Below, piece by piece: positions 37,296 to 50,631 of a stretch of DNA of 64,000 bases (positions are counted from its first letter, which is position 1; every line of letters starts with the position of its first letter). The notes below the pieces were generated by a model. That model made no database searches. It was given only the letters and a program-made list of their open reading frames with translations, and had not been told where the DNA came from. The stretch is from Sandaracinaceae bacterium. GTDB taxonomy: Bacteria > Myxococcota_A > Polyangia > Polyangiales > Sandaracinaceae. A program made the position numbers and the translations under genes. Location: assembly GCA_019637095.1 (NCBI GenBank), contig JAHBWG010000025.1:34921-98920 (forward strand), in the 5' to 3' direction.

Positions 37296-38637
37296 CGCCG
37301 GCCCGCCGTGCGGGCGCACGGAGCGTGCGGAGGAACGCGTCGCCCACGGTGACGCAGGCCTCCCGCGCTTCGATCCCGCCGCCGATCAACACGGCGAGCG
37401 GGTGGATCTCGACGCGCTCGACCTCCTCCGCGTGATCGCAGACGAAGGCGGCGACGCGCAGCAAGACGTCGGCGATACCGCCGACGGCGGACTTGCGTTG
37501 CGCGGGCGTGCCCGCCAGGAGGAGGTCGGCGGCGGCGAGGCGCGACAAGACGCGCTCGATCGCGTCGGGGCCAGCGGGCAGCACGGTCGAGGTCCGATCG
37601 CGAGACGCCTCGCCGTGCGGGTCCGCGAAGCCGATCTCCGTCAGCACGTAGCCTTCGGGCAGCGGCTCGGCGACGACGCGCAGGACGGCGAGCGCCGCGG
37701 TCGTCGCGGTCACGTGGACCCCGAGCAACCGCGCGTCGGGCTGGCGCTCGCTCGCGAGGACCATGACCTGGCGGTACACGTCGCGGACGCGGGCGGCGTT
37801 GTCCACTCCGTCGACCGCGAGGTCGGGGTGGTCCCAGATCCGCAAGTCCGGGCTCGCGAGCGAGATCCGCACCGGGAAGCCGATGCGGGACGCCTCCGCC
37901 GCGGCCCGCGAGGGGCTGCCGCAGAGCTCCTCGAGCGGCAGGGGCAGTCCATACGGGGCGAGCGCGGACTTGCTCGCCGGGTCGGAGAGCGCGCGGGGAG
38001 GGCCGAAGAGGACGTCGTGCACGGCGCGCCGATCCACTCCGTCCACGGTCGCCCGCGCGCGCGGCGCCGCGAGCGTACGCAGACGCAGCGCCTCGACGGC
38101 CGCGCCGACCGGCGCGGGGCGGCCGATCACCGCCGCGTCGCTGCGCGGTCGGCCGCGCCACGCGAGCCGACCATCGTCGGCCGGTTCGAACCGACCGCCG
38201 GTCCGTCCCGCCTCCATGGGGCCGAGCCGCGCGCGATCGAGCGCGCTCAGACCGCGGACGCTCGCGGTCCACGGCGCCTCGGCGCCTGCCGCGAGCAGCG
38301 CGAGCACGGCGAGCAGCGGCTCCACCTCGTCGACCGTGGCGAGCCCGAGATCGCTCGCGAGCACGCGCGCGCGGCGCGCGGCGTCGGTCGAGGCGACGAC
38401 GGCGAGGGCGAGCGGGGGCGCGCCGGCGGGGCGCCCCGCGGCGAGGCGAACCAGCGCCTCGGGGGTCGGCGGCGTCGCGAGCGCGACCGCGAGCGGTCCG
38501 TCGTGCGCGGCGGCCGCGTGGGCGAGCGGCGCGTCGTCGATCCGCGGCTCGACCGGGATCCCGAGCGAAGCGGCGATCGTCGCGCACTCGACCGCGAGCT
38601 GCGCGTCGTCGCACGAGATCCAGGCGGCGCGGGTCAC
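37282..38637 (-). CDS. ATP-grasp-like protein, ADP-forming acetyl-CoA synthetase relative
   Basis: 451 aa from a GTG overlapping the preceding stop (GTGA). Residues about 225-440 resemble an ATP-grasp_5 domain of ADP-forming acyl-CoA synthetases: SALAPYGLPLPLEELCGS, EASRIGFPVRISLASPDLRI, VDNAARVRDVYRQVM, and ADLLLAGTPAQRKSAVGGIA with VERVEIHPLAVL. The usual KxxSPDxxHKxDxGGV segment is degenerate here, so activity is doubtful. The N-terminal half is a Rossmann-like part (LAVVASTDAARRARVLASDL). Assignment is by motif order only. Confidence 0.6.
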   Translation of the reverse strand: MTRAAWISCDDAQLAVECATIAASLGIPVEPRIDDAPLAHAAAAHDGPLAVALATPPTPEALVRLAAGRPAGAPPLALAVVASTDAARRARVLASDLGLATVDEVEPLLAVLALLAAGAEAPWTASVRGLSALDRARLGPMEAGRTGGRFEPADDGRLAWRGRPRSDAAVIGRPAPVGAAVEALRLRTLAAPRARATVDGVDRRAVHDVLFGPPRALSDPASKSALAPYGLPLPLEELCGSPSRAAAEASRIGFPVRISLASPDLRIWDHPDLAVDGVDNAARVRDVYRQVMVLASERQPDARLLGVHVTATTAALAVLRVVAEPLPEGYVLTEIGFADPHGEASRDRTSTVLPAGPDAIERVLSRLAAADLLLAGTPAQRKSAVGGIADVLLRVAAFVCDHAEEVERVEIHPLAVLIGGGIEAREACVTVGDAFLRTLRAPARRAGATGG

Positions 38638-39116
38638 TCGGGCCGTCGGCGAGGGGCGAACGTCCGCACGTCGGACGCGACGAAGAGGTAGCGGCTGCCC
38701 CGCTCGAAGAGCACGCCGCGCACCTCGATGCGCTGGCCGACCTCGAGCTGGAGCACCGTGGACACGGTCGCGTCGGTCTTGCGGACGAAGATCGGCAGGT
38801 TCGCCTCGCGCGTCACGAGCTGGATCGACGTGCGCGAGGTGAGCCCGGCGCCGCGGGCGAGGTCGTCGAACTGCGGCTCGATGCGCGCGAGATCGTCGGT
38901 CACGCGGATGAGCCGGTCGACGTGGCGCTCGGGGATGACGGCGAGGGCGCGCGGGGGCACGGAGACCGCTGCGCCCCGCAGCCGGTCCGCGGCCTCGAAG
39001 AGGTCGCTCGGGGCGGGGGTCGCCGGGGGCTGCGCCTCGACGAACGCGGCCAGGGCGAGCGCGCCGAGCGCGAGAGCGGCGGAGGTGGCCAGGGCAGGGA
39101 GGCGGCGACGGGGCAT
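38634..39116 (-). CDS. Periplasmic protein, unknown function
   Basis: 160 aa with a signal peptide (LPALATSAALALGALALAAFVEAQ, cleavage near residue 28). The rest is mostly beta with RIEVRGVLFERGSRYLFVAS, resembling an OB-like stretch, plus FEAADRLRGAAVSVPPRAL. No family recognised. The GTGA junction with the following ATP-grasp-like gene suggests coupling. Divergent from the TPR-PEGA gene (54 bp between starts). Confidence 0.7.
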   Translation of the reverse strand: MPRRRLPALATSAALALGALALAAFVEAQPPATPAPSDLFEAADRLRGAAVSVPPRALAVIPERHVDRLIRVTDDLARIEPQFDDLARGAGLTSRTSIQLVTREANLPIFVRKTDATVSTVLQLEVGQRIEVRGVLFERGSRYLFVASDVRTFAPRRRPE

Positions 39117-39170
39117 GGCATCAGCATAGCAGGTGGACCCGCGCGGCGGCGGTTCGGTATCCTCGCGGGA

Positions 39171-40091
39171 GTGAACCGGCTCGTCCCGTTCGCGGCGCTC
39201 GCCGCGGCGCTCGCGCTCCCTGCCTTCGCCTCCGCGCAGGAGGCCGCGGAGCCGTCGCCCGAGAGCGCGCCGTCGCCCGAGAACGTCGACGCGACGCGCC
39301 AGGCGCGCGAGCACTTCCTCGCCGGTATCGAGCAGTTCCGCAACCACCAGTACCGGCAGGCGATCCAGAGCTTCGAGCTCGCGCGGCGCCTCGTGCCGAG
39401 CGCGGACCTCCAGTACAACATCGGGCGCGCGCACGAGGAGCTGTCCGAGTACGACCAGGCGATCGAGCGCTACCAGGCGTACCTGCGCGATCGGGTGGAT
39501 CCGCCGGACCGCGCGCAGCTCGAGGCGCACATCGCGTCGCTGCGCGAGCGCGCGAGCGCCGAGCGGGCCCGGGCGCGCACCCGGCCGACGACCGGGACGC
39601 TGCGGCTCACGGCGAACCGCGACGGCGCCGACGTCGAGCTCGACGGCGCGCGCGCAGGCACGACGCCTTGGGACGCGCCGCGCGAGGTCGAGGCGGGGCG
39701 CCACGCGCTGCGTGTCTCGCGAGAGGGCTACATCCCGTTTCGCGCGGACGTCGGCGTCGAGCGCGGCGTCACCACCGCCGCGTACGCGGACCTCGTCCCG
39801 GAGACGCGCTACCGCGCGGAGCGCAACGATCCGATCTTCTGTTGGATCGTGTGGGGCCTCGGCGTCGGCGCGCTCGGCGCGTCGATCGGGCTCGGCGTGG
39901 AGGCGGCGTCGCGGCAGTCCGTGTCGCTCGACGACGCGCGCACGCTCGCGGCGTTCTCGGATGGCCTGCTCGGCGCGACGATCGGCCTCGCGATCGGCGG
40001 CGCGATCCTCTGGTTCGTGGAGGGGCAGACCGTCGGCACCGCGCGCGTGACGGTCGACGAGGACGAGGTCGGCCGCGTGCGCGGCCCGTGA
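39171..40091 (+). CDS. TPR-PEGA membrane protein
   Basis: 306 aa from a GTG at 39171. Signal peptide (FAALAAALALPAFASAQ), two to three TPR units (ARQAREHFLAGIEQFRNHQY, RQAIQSFELARRLVPSADLQ, AHEELSEYDQAIERYQAYL), a PEGA domain (about 140-200: GTLRLTANRDGADVELDG, VEAGRHALRVSREGYIPF) and two C-terminal TM helices (FCWIVWGLGVGALGASIGLG and LLGATIGLAIGGAILWF). A myxobacterial architecture, likely periplasmic and anchored to the inner membrane; the partner is unknown. Confidence 0.82.
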   Translation: MNRLVPFAALAAALALPAFASAQEAAEPSPESAPSPENVDATRQAREHFLAGIEQFRNHQYRQAIQSFELARRLVPSADLQYNIGRAHEELSEYDQAIERYQAYLRDRVDPPDRAQLEAHIASLRERASAERARARTRPTTGTLRLTANRDGADVELDGARAGTTPWDAPREVEAGRHALRVSREGYIPFRADVGVERGVTTAAYADLVPETRYRAERNDPIFCWIVWGLGVGALGASIGLGVEAASRQSVSLDDARTLAAFSDGLLGATIGLAIGGAILWFVEGQTVGTARVTVDEDEVGRVRGP

Positions 40092-40097
40092 TCGTCT

Positions 40098-41150
40098 TCA
40101 GCGCGTGAACGCCGCCGGCCAGGCGGCCCGGACGCACGCGAGCGTCGCGTCGATCGCCTCCCGCGCGGGACCGCGTGCACCCTCGGCGGGCAGCTCGGTG
40201 TGGGCGCCGCGCGCCGCGCGCACGGTCGCCGCGACCGACTCCTCGAGCGCGTAGAGGTCGTAGCCGCCTTCGAGGAAGAAGCCGACGCGGCCGTGCCCGA
40301 GCTCGTCGGCGACCTCGACGATCGCGCTCGCCATCGCGGCGTACGCCGCGCTCGAGAGGTGCATGGACGCGAGCGGGTCGCGCGCGTGCGCGTCGAAGCC
40401 GGCGCTCACGAGGACGAGGTCGGGCGCGTGTGCGCGCAGGGCGGGCAGGACGACGCGCCGGAAGGCCTCGGCGTACACCTCGTCACCCGAGCCCGACGGC
40501 AGCGCGAGGTTGACGGTGCGGCCTTCACCGGGGCCTCGCCCGACCTCGCTCGCGCGGCCCGTCCCCGGGTAGAGGGGCCACTGGTGCAGCGAGATGAAGA
40601 GCACGTCGTCGCGTGCTTCGAACACGTGCTGCGTTCCGTTCCCGTGGTGCACGTCCCAGTCGACGATCGCGACCCGCTCGGCGCCTGCGGCGCGCGCAGC
40701 CTCCGCGGCGACCGCGACGTTGTTCAGGAGGCAGAAGCCCATCGCGCGGTCCGCCTCGGCGTGGTGGCCGGGCGGGCGTACGAGCGCCAGCCCGCGGCGG
40801 GCTTCGCCGGCGACGAGCGCCTCGGCGAGCTGCGCCGCGCCCCCCGCCGCGCGGAGCGCCGCGAGGCGGCTCCCCGGTGAGCAGAAGGTGTCTTCGTCGA
40901 GCTGGCCCCAGCCCTCTGCCAGCGCCGCCTCCAGCGCGTCGAGGTAACCCTCGTCGTGCACGGCGCGGAGCGCCCGGCGCGAGGCCTCGCGCGCCGCGAG
41001 CGCGAGCACCGAGGCGCCCTCGAGCGCGGCGCGCGCCCCGGCCCGTGCGGCCTCGAGCCGCTCGGGGCGCTCCGGGTGGGGCCCGCGGGCGCGGTGGTCG
41101 TCGAACGAAGGATCATCGAGGAGCGCGAAGGGGAGCTCGGCGGGCGTCAC
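40098..41150 (-). CDS. Histone deacetylase family protein
   Basis: 350 aa, the full HDAC/acetoin-utilisation fold. The diagnostic residues are there: PHPERPERL, RPPGHHAEADRAMGFC with His129-His130, the metal site in VDWDVHHGNGTQHVF (Asp164, Asp166, His168), ISLHQWPLYPGTG, VSAGFDAHARDPL, and EGGYDLYAL. It deacetylates acetyl-lysine or acetylpolyamine substrates. The bacterial function may be acetylpolyamine amidohydrolase-like or protein deacetylation. Converges on the TPR-PEGA gene (6 bp gap). Confidence 0.9.
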   Translation of the reverse strand: MTPAELPFALLDDPSFDDHRARGPHPERPERLEAARAGARAALEGASVLALAAREASRRALRAVHDEGYLDALEAALAEGWGQLDEDTFCSPGSRLAALRAAGGAAQLAEALVAGEARRGLALVRPPGHHAEADRAMGFCLLNNVAVAAEAARAAGAERVAIVDWDVHHGNGTQHVFEARDDVLFISLHQWPLYPGTGRASEVGRGPGEGRTVNLALPSGSGDEVYAEAFRRVVLPALRAHAPDLVLVSAGFDAHARDPLASMHLSSAAYAAMASAIVEVADELGHGRVGFFLEGGYDLYALEESVAATVRAARGAHTELPAEGARGPAREAIDATLACVRAAWPAAFTR

Positions 41151-41209
41151 GGCGCCATCGTCGGGTCGGGCTCGCGCGTTGGCAAGCAGACGGGTAGGAT
41201 CGTCGCCGC

Positions 41210-41842
41210 GTGTCCGAGGACGAGCGATCGTACAAGCCGCCGTATCCGCCGGCGTCGGGCCCCCCGACGATCGAGGAGCAGATCTCGCCGTTCCATCCGC
41301 GCGCGCCCCGGACGATCCAGGGGATGCCCGCGGCGCGGTTCCCCGAGCCGCGCGTCAAGGAGTGGACGGGCGAGCCTGGCGCGGCCGCACCTCAGGTGAT
41401 CCACGTCCCCTCGAGCGCTGTCGCTCCGGCGCCCTCGCCCGATGGGCCGACGGTGCCCGACGGACTGCCCTCGCTGATGGGAGGGCCATCGGTCAGCGCC
41501 GAGATCGGGCTCGACGAGCTCGCGACGGACCCGTACGCCGGGCGCAAGCTCGTGGGAGAGGTCCCGCCGCCCGACGCGCCGAAGATCCAGATCTCGAAGA
41601 GCATGGAGTACGACGTCTCCGCGCTCGCCGACCTCCGGCCTCCGGAGCGCACGACGACCGCGCGCGCGCCGCGGCACGTGGCGCCGCCGACCGAGGTCAT
41701 GCTGCCCGCCCTCGGCCGCAAGAAGAAGGAGCCGAAGGAGCGCTCGGACGCGTGGCTCGTGATCGGCCTGGGCCTGCTGCTCCTGGTGATCGTCGCGCTC
41801 GTCGTGGCGGTCGTGGTCGGCGTCCTCACGCGTGTGGGTTAG
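41210..41842 (+). CDS. C-terminally anchored protein with proline-rich cytoplasmic domain
   Basis: 210 aa from a GTG at 41210. A long Pro/Ala-rich disordered N-terminal region (YKPPYPPASGPPTIEEQISP, VIHVPSSAVAPAPSPDGP), then ISKSMEYDVSALADLRPPE and a basic stretch (GRKKKEPKERSD) before a C-terminal helix (WLVIGLGLLLLVIVALVVAV). No family recognised. Tail-anchored topology is inferred. Divergent from the HDAC gene; the only adjacent plus-strand gene. Confidence 0.65.
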   Translation: MSEDERSYKPPYPPASGPPTIEEQISPFHPRAPRTIQGMPAARFPEPRVKEWTGEPGAAAPQVIHVPSSAVAPAPSPDGPTVPDGLPSLMGGPSVSAEIGLDELATDPYAGRKLVGEVPPPDAPKIQISKSMEYDVSALADLRPPERTTTARAPRHVAPPTEVMLPALGRKKKEPKERSDAWLVIGLGLLLLVIVALVVAVVVGVLTRVG

Positions 41843-41847
41843 CCGCC

Positions 41848-41957
41848 GGTTCCAACCGCCATGCGCAGAGTCGCCGCGACCGACGCGTCGCGCAGCGACG
41901 GGCTGGTCCCGATGGCGCGCTCGACCGCGCGGGCGCTCGCTCCATCGAGAGTCTCCG
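41848..41957. repeat. Structured intergenic repeat, diverged copy at 41.9 kb
   Basis: In reverse complement it has CTCTCGATGGAG near one end, ACCAGCCCGTCGCTGCGCGA in the centre with a hairpin, and GGTTGGAACCGG at the other. It resembles the copies at 20.3 and 24.2 kb. Between two convergent genes. Confidence 0.55.
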
Positions 41958-41962
41958 CGTGC

Positions 41963-42993
41963 TCACGGATCGCGCGCCTCGATGCGGGCGATCGCCCACT
42001 GCGCGGCCTCGCGGACCGCGTCGTCGTCGTGCGCTCGCGCCGCGCGCGACAACACGGGCAGGTGCACGCGCGCGCCGCGGTTGCCGAGCACGATCGCCGC
42101 GTTGCGGGCGAGCCCGCCACGGCCGGCGCGGCGCAGCGGGCTGCCTACGCACCACTCGCGGTGCTCCTCCTCCGTCATCTCGAGGAGCGCGCTCACCGCG
42201 ATGTCGAGGCGAGGATGGGGCGCGAACGGCGCCGTCCGCTCTGGCGGGGGCGGCGACGTCTTGCAGAATGGACAGACGTCTTGACACACGTCGCAGCCGA
42301 ACAGGTGGGCGCCGATCCCCTCGCGGAGGGCCTCGTCGATCGGACCCTCGTGCTCGATCGTGAGGTAGGAGACGCAGCGCGTGGAGTCCACCGTCCGGGG
42401 CGCGGGGAAGGCGCCGGTCGGGCACGCGTCGAGGCAGAGCCGGCACTCACCGCAGCGCTCGGGCATCGGCGCGTCCGTCGGGAGCGGCGCGTCGGTCACC
42501 ACGACCGACAAGAAGACGTGCGAGCCGAGGCCCGGCACGATGAGACACGCGTTCTTGCCGACGAACCCGATGCCCGCGCGCGCCGCCCACGCGCGCTCGA
42601 GGACGGGGAGGCTGTCCACGCCGGCGCGCGCGCGGTGCCCCGCGTCGCGCAGGAGCGCGGCGAGCTTGCGGGTGCGCTTGCCGACGACGTTGTGGTAGTC
42701 GCGGCCGCGCGCGTAGCGGGCGACGACGGATGGCGGCGGCCCGCTCGGTCCGTCGGCGCGCGCGTAGGGTGTCGCGAGCACGACGACGCGCGTCGCGCCG
42801 GCGAGGAGCGCCGGGTCGGCGGGGTCGAGCCGGACGTCGAGCGTGTCGGCCATCCAGCGCATCGACGCGTGCCGGCCGCGCGCGATCCAGTCGCGCAGCG
42901 CCTCGGCGTCGCGGCCGAGCGGCGTGACCGCGGCCACGCCGAGGCGGGCGAAGCCGAGCTGTCTGGCCATCGCCTCGAGCTGTTCGCGCAGGC

Positions 42994-42997
<4 letters not shown>
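41963..42997 (-). CDS. queG: Epoxyqueuosine reductase
   Basis: 344 aa from a TTG overlapping the preceding stop (TTGA); ATG at 42970 is an alternative that would shorten the N terminus. It reduces epoxyqueuosine in tRNA to queuosine using cobalamin and two [4Fe-4S] clusters. Evidence: GIGFVGKNACLIVPGLGSHV, VDSTRCVSYLTIEHEG, and the ferredoxin-like motifs CGECRLCLDACPTGAF and GCDVCQDVCPFC. The ending is Ala/Arg-rich HEAT-like (ARNAAIVLGNRGARVHLPVL). It is coupled to the large signalling gene upstream. Confidence 0.9.
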
Positions 42998-47459
<4,462 letters not shown>

Positions 47460-47469
47460 GCCTCGCGCG

Positions 47470-47922
47470 CTACGCCGCCCGTGCTCGGAGCGCGGCGCCG
47501 AGCGCCGCGGCCACGCCCTCGCGCGCCTCCTCGATCACGAGCGCTGCGCGGCGTGCGGGCGTGCGCAGCGGCGGCGGCAGCGACCACGCCGGCTGTCCGT
47601 CGGCGATCCACACGACGATGTCCGCGCGGACCGCGACCGCGAAGGGGCCGCCGACGCCGACCACGACGCCCGCGTGCGGGTCGCTCGCTTCGAGCGCGGC
47701 GGTGAGCGCGCTCGGGTGCGCGAAGATCGCCCCGTCGCGCAGCTCGAAGCCCGGCGCGTGCCGGAGCGCGACGGTCAAGAGGGCCGCGCCGGGACGTGCG
47801 TCGGCGAGCGCGCGCGCGAACCGCGCCTCGCCCGGCCCGAACACCGCGATCACGAAGGCGTGTGGCCACGACACGGGCGCGTCGACGTGCGGGAGGGCAG
47901 GGCGCTCGAGCGGCGTCGGCAT
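47470..47922 (-). CDS. Small unknown protein
   Basis: 150 aa. No signal peptide. Beta/alpha pattern: AFVIAVFGPGEARFARALAD, ALLTVALRHAPGFELRDGAI, VVVGVGGPFAVAVRADIVVW, suggesting a Rossmann-like fold, but no motif is diagnostic. It begins 13 bp after the thioredoxin-rhodanese gene on the same strand. Function unknown. Confidence 0.6.
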   Translation of the reverse strand: MPTPLERPALPHVDAPVSWPHAFVIAVFGPGEARFARALADARPGAALLTVALRHAPGFELRDGAIFAHPSALTAALEASDPHAGVVVGVGGPFAVAVRADIVVWIADGQPAWSLPPPLRTPARRAALVIEEAREGVAAALGAALRARAA

Positions 47923-47934
47923 CGCGCCGCGCGC

Positions 47935-48579
47935 TCAGCTCGCGCGCTCGATCGGCAGGCCGTCCGCTTCCCAGTGCAGCAGCCCGCCGTCGAGGAACGC
48001 CACGTCGAGGCCCTGCTCGCGCAGCGCCTCCGCGGCCTCCTTCGCGCCCGCCGTCGTGCGATCGTAGAGCACGCGCACGCGCCCGTCCGTCGGCCGCAGC
48101 TCGCCCGCGCGCGATGTGAGATCGTCGCGCGGGACGTTCACCGCGCCGGGGATGCGCGCGCGCGCGAAGGAGACCGCGTCGCGGATGTCGATCGGCACCG
48201 CGCGACCCTGGCCGACGAGCGCGGCGAGCTCTGGCGGCTTCACCTCCGACGCGTCCGCGGGCAGCACCGCTTGCACCATCTCGAGGATGGCCGCCTTGGG
48301 CAGGAGACCCTGCTGGAGATCGACGACGCGCCCGCCCGCGATCAGGGCGAGCGTGGGGATCGACTGGACCCGGAACGCGTGCGCGACCCCCGGGCTCCGG
48401 TCGACGTCGACCTTCACGACCTTGAGCTTGCCGGCGAGCTCCCCGGCGACCTCCTCGACGAGCGGGGAGAGCTGCTTGCAGGGCTGGCACCAGTCTGCGT
48501 ACAGGTCGACGAGCACGGGGAGCTCCGAGCGGAGCACCTCGGTCTCGAACGTGCGATCGGTTACCTCGAGGACGGGCAT
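47935..48579 (-). CDS. Thioredoxin fused to a rhodanese domain without catalytic Cys
   Basis: 214 aa. Residues 1-105 are a thioredoxin with LVDLYADWCQPCKQLSPLVE (redox Cys31-Cys34) and the cis-Pro (QSIPTLAL). Residues 115-214 are a rhodanese (AVPIDIRDAVSFARARIPGA, VAFLDGGLLHWEADGLPIE), but the active-site loop reads VLYDRTTAGAKE: the catalytic Cys position is Asp173. So it is probably a redox protein with an inactive rhodanese module. No signal peptide: cytoplasmic. Starts 13 bp after apbE ends. Confidence 0.83.
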   Translation of the reverse strand: MPVLEVTDRTFETEVLRSELPVLVDLYADWCQPCKQLSPLVEEVAGELAGKLKVVKVDVDRSPGVAHAFRVQSIPTLALIAGGRVVDLQQGLLPKAAILEMVQAVLPADASEVKPPELAALVGQGRAVPIDIRDAVSFARARIPGAVNVPRDDLTSRAGELRPTDGRVRVLYDRTTAGAKEAAEALREQGLDVAFLDGGLLHWEADGLPIERAS

Positions 48580-48591
48580 GTCGGCGCCGAT

Positions 48592-49761
48592 TTAGTGCGC
48601 GCCGGCCCCTTCGGCAACGGGAGAGGCGGGCTGGCGCCAGCCGCCGAACGCGGGATCGCCCGGGAGCCGCCCGCGCTCGTCGAGCGCGACGCGCATCACC
48701 AGCCGGTCGCCGAGCCCGGGGGTCGTGTGGACGCGGAGGTCGCGATCGATGATCACCGCCTCGAGCGGGGTGGGCGCGTCGCGGATCATCTCGAGCGCGC
48801 GCTCGGCGCCGAGCACGAACGCCGCCGTGGAGTACGCGTCCGCGTACATGCCCCGCTCCGCGAGCAAGGTGACTTGCATCGTCCGATTGGCCGGGAGACC
48901 GGTCGTCAGATCGATGATGTGGTGCCAGTGGTTGCCCTCCTCGTCGACGAACGCGTGCTCGTAGTCGCCGCTCGTCGAGATCGAGCCGTGCGTGGCCTCG
49001 ATGAACCCGATGTAGGTCGCGGGGTCGCGCGGGTGCTGGATGCCCACCCGCCACGGTCGATCGCCGCGCAGGCCGTGGACCTGGACCTGTCCGCCGCCGA
49101 ACAGCATGTAGCTCTCGATCCCACCCTCGCGCAGGATCGCGCCCGCGCGATCGAGCGCGTAGCCCTTGCCGATCCCGCCGGTGCCGATCGCCATCCCGGC
49201 GCGCCCGAGGCGAACGGTGTCGCCCGCGACGTGGATCTGTCGCCAGTCCACGAGCGCGAGCCGCGCGCGCACGTCCGCGATCGGCGGGATGCGCTCCTCA
49301 CCGGGCTGGAACGTGTAGAGCCCGCGCAGGGCGGCCCAGGAGAGATCGAACGCGCCGCCCGAGCGTCGCGAGACCTCGAGCCCGGCCTCGACCACCGCGA
49401 GCGTGTCCGGGCCGACGGTCACCGGCGCGCCGCCCGCGGCGGCGTTGATCCGGCCGACGTCGGTCGTCGGGCGCCACTCGGAGAGGACGTCCTCGAGCCG
49501 CGCGATCTCGTCGAGCGCCTGCTCGAGCAGGGGCCCCGCCCGCTCCTCCTCGACGCCGAACGAGCTGACCTGGAAGAGCGTCGACATGATCGAGCGCTCT
49601 CGCCGCACGAGCGGCCCCTCCGCCGGCGGGCGCGCGGGCTCCGGCGCGGGCTCCGGTCGCGCGGGGGTCGGGTCGGCCAGCTCCACGGGCTGGAGGCGAT
49701 CATCGGAGCCGCGGCCGCACCCGAGGAGGGCGACCGCGAGCGCGGCGCTCTGCCACTTCAC
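48592..49761 (-). CDS. apbE: FAD:protein FMN transferase lipoprotein (ApbE)
   Basis: 389 aa from a GTG overlapping the preceding stop (GTGA). Lipoprotein signal (SAALAVALLGC). The ApbE domain has STLFQVSSFG, NAAAGGAPVTV, GTGGIGKGYALDRAGAILRE, and the ApbE metal/FAD site with GHWHH-like HWHHIIDLTTGLPANRT plus YADAYSTAAFVLG. It attaches FMN covalently to Thr/Ser of exported flavoproteins (Rnf/Nqr type). None of those targets is in the window. It follows an outer-membrane protein gene. Confidence 0.9.
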   Translation of the reverse strand: MKWQSAALAVALLGCGRGSDDRLQPVELADPTPARPEPAPEPARPPAEGPLVRRERSIMSTLFQVSSFGVEEERAGPLLEQALDEIARLEDVLSEWRPTTDVGRINAAAGGAPVTVGPDTLAVVEAGLEVSRRSGGAFDLSWAALRGLYTFQPGEERIPPIADVRARLALVDWRQIHVAGDTVRLGRAGMAIGTGGIGKGYALDRAGAILREGGIESYMLFGGGQVQVHGLRGDRPWRVGIQHPRDPATYIGFIEATHGSISTSGDYEHAFVDEEGNHWHHIIDLTTGLPANRTMQVTLLAERGMYADAYSTAAFVLGAERALEMIRDAPTPLEAVIIDRDLRVHTTPGLGDRLVMRVALDERGRLPGDPAFGGWRQPASPVAEGAGAH

Positions 49762-50564
49762 GGGAAGCGCACTTGCAGGCCGCCGCTCAGATCGGGCGAG
49801 ATCGCGAACGAGCGAAGGAAGAGGATGTTGACGCCGATCTCGGCGTAGATGCCGAGGAAGCGGATCGGGTCGACCTGGACACCGAAGGCGCCGCGCACGC
49901 CGAAGTCGACGTCTCCCCAGTTCGGGATCAGCCCGTTCGGCGTGACGTCGAGCACGACCGAGGGCGCGAGGTACGCCTTGAAGATCGAGTCGGGGCCGAG
50001 GTACGCGCGGATGCCGGCGAGGATCTGCGCGTGGTTCGTCTCGGTCGGCGCGCTCACGATGGCGCCGATCCGCCCGCCGACGACGATCTCGATGTCTCGG
50101 CTCACGCCGAAGCTGAGATCGAAGGTGATCGCGGTCGACCCGACGAGCAGGCAGAACGCCTCGGGCGGGTCCACCGCGCTGCAGCGCGGCCCGTTGTTGT
50201 AGCGGAGCGCGAAGAGGAAGGGGACGCCGACCCCGACGCGCAGGCCGACCTGGTACTCGTGGTGCAGCCCGTCGCCGTCGTCCTCGCGCGCAGGGCCCGC
50301 CGTGTCCCCCTCGCGGCGCTCCTGCTCCTGGAACTCGGCCTGCTCGCGGCGCAGCGCCGCCTCGCGCTGGTCGATCACGACCGACGAGGTCCCTCGCTCC
50401 GGCATCGGGTCGGCGGTCGTCGCCTCGCGCGGGCCGGTGGGACCCTCGTCCGGCTCGTCTGCGGCCGGCTCCTCGTCGTCGGGGGGCTCGCCGGCGGCTT
50501 GCGCGGCCGCGAGGCCGGGGAGGGTGACGAGCGCGAAGCAGAGGGAAAGGGTGGGCCAGCGCAT
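49758..50564 (-). CDS. Outer-membrane beta-barrel protein
   Basis: 268 aa. Signal peptide (SLCFALVTLPGLAAAQ), an acidic low-complexity stretch (PPDDEEPAADEPDEG), a coiled helix (QREAALRREQAEFQEQERRE) and a C-terminal barrel-like domain with strands (EYQVGLRVGVGVPFLFALRY, GVSRDIEIVVGGRIGAIV, LGIYAEIGVNILFLRSFAI) ending GGLQVRFP. No recognised family. First gene of the run OMP-apbE-Trx/rhodanese-unknown. Confidence 0.7.
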   Translation of the reverse strand: MRWPTLSLCFALVTLPGLAAAQAAGEPPDDEEPAADEPDEGPTGPREATTADPMPERGTSSVVIDQREAALRREQAEFQEQERREGDTAGPAREDDGDGLHHEYQVGLRVGVGVPFLFALRYNNGPRCSAVDPPEAFCLLVGSTAITFDLSFGVSRDIEIVVGGRIGAIVSAPTETNHAQILAGIRAYLGPDSIFKAYLAPSVVLDVTPNGLIPNWGDVDFGVRGAFGVQVDPIRFLGIYAEIGVNILFLRSFAISPDLSGGLQVRFP

Positions 50565-50631
50565 GGTGGCTGGAGGATAACCGCGAGCCTCGCGTGATCC
50601 CAGCCGTCCGGCGGGCTAGCCTCCCGTCCGC

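Noticed and set aside
38160..38220. GGTTCGAACC as a tRNA T-arm
   Set aside because: Occurs inside the ATP-grasp-like coding region, and no acceptor stem, anticodon arm or D arm can be drawn around it.
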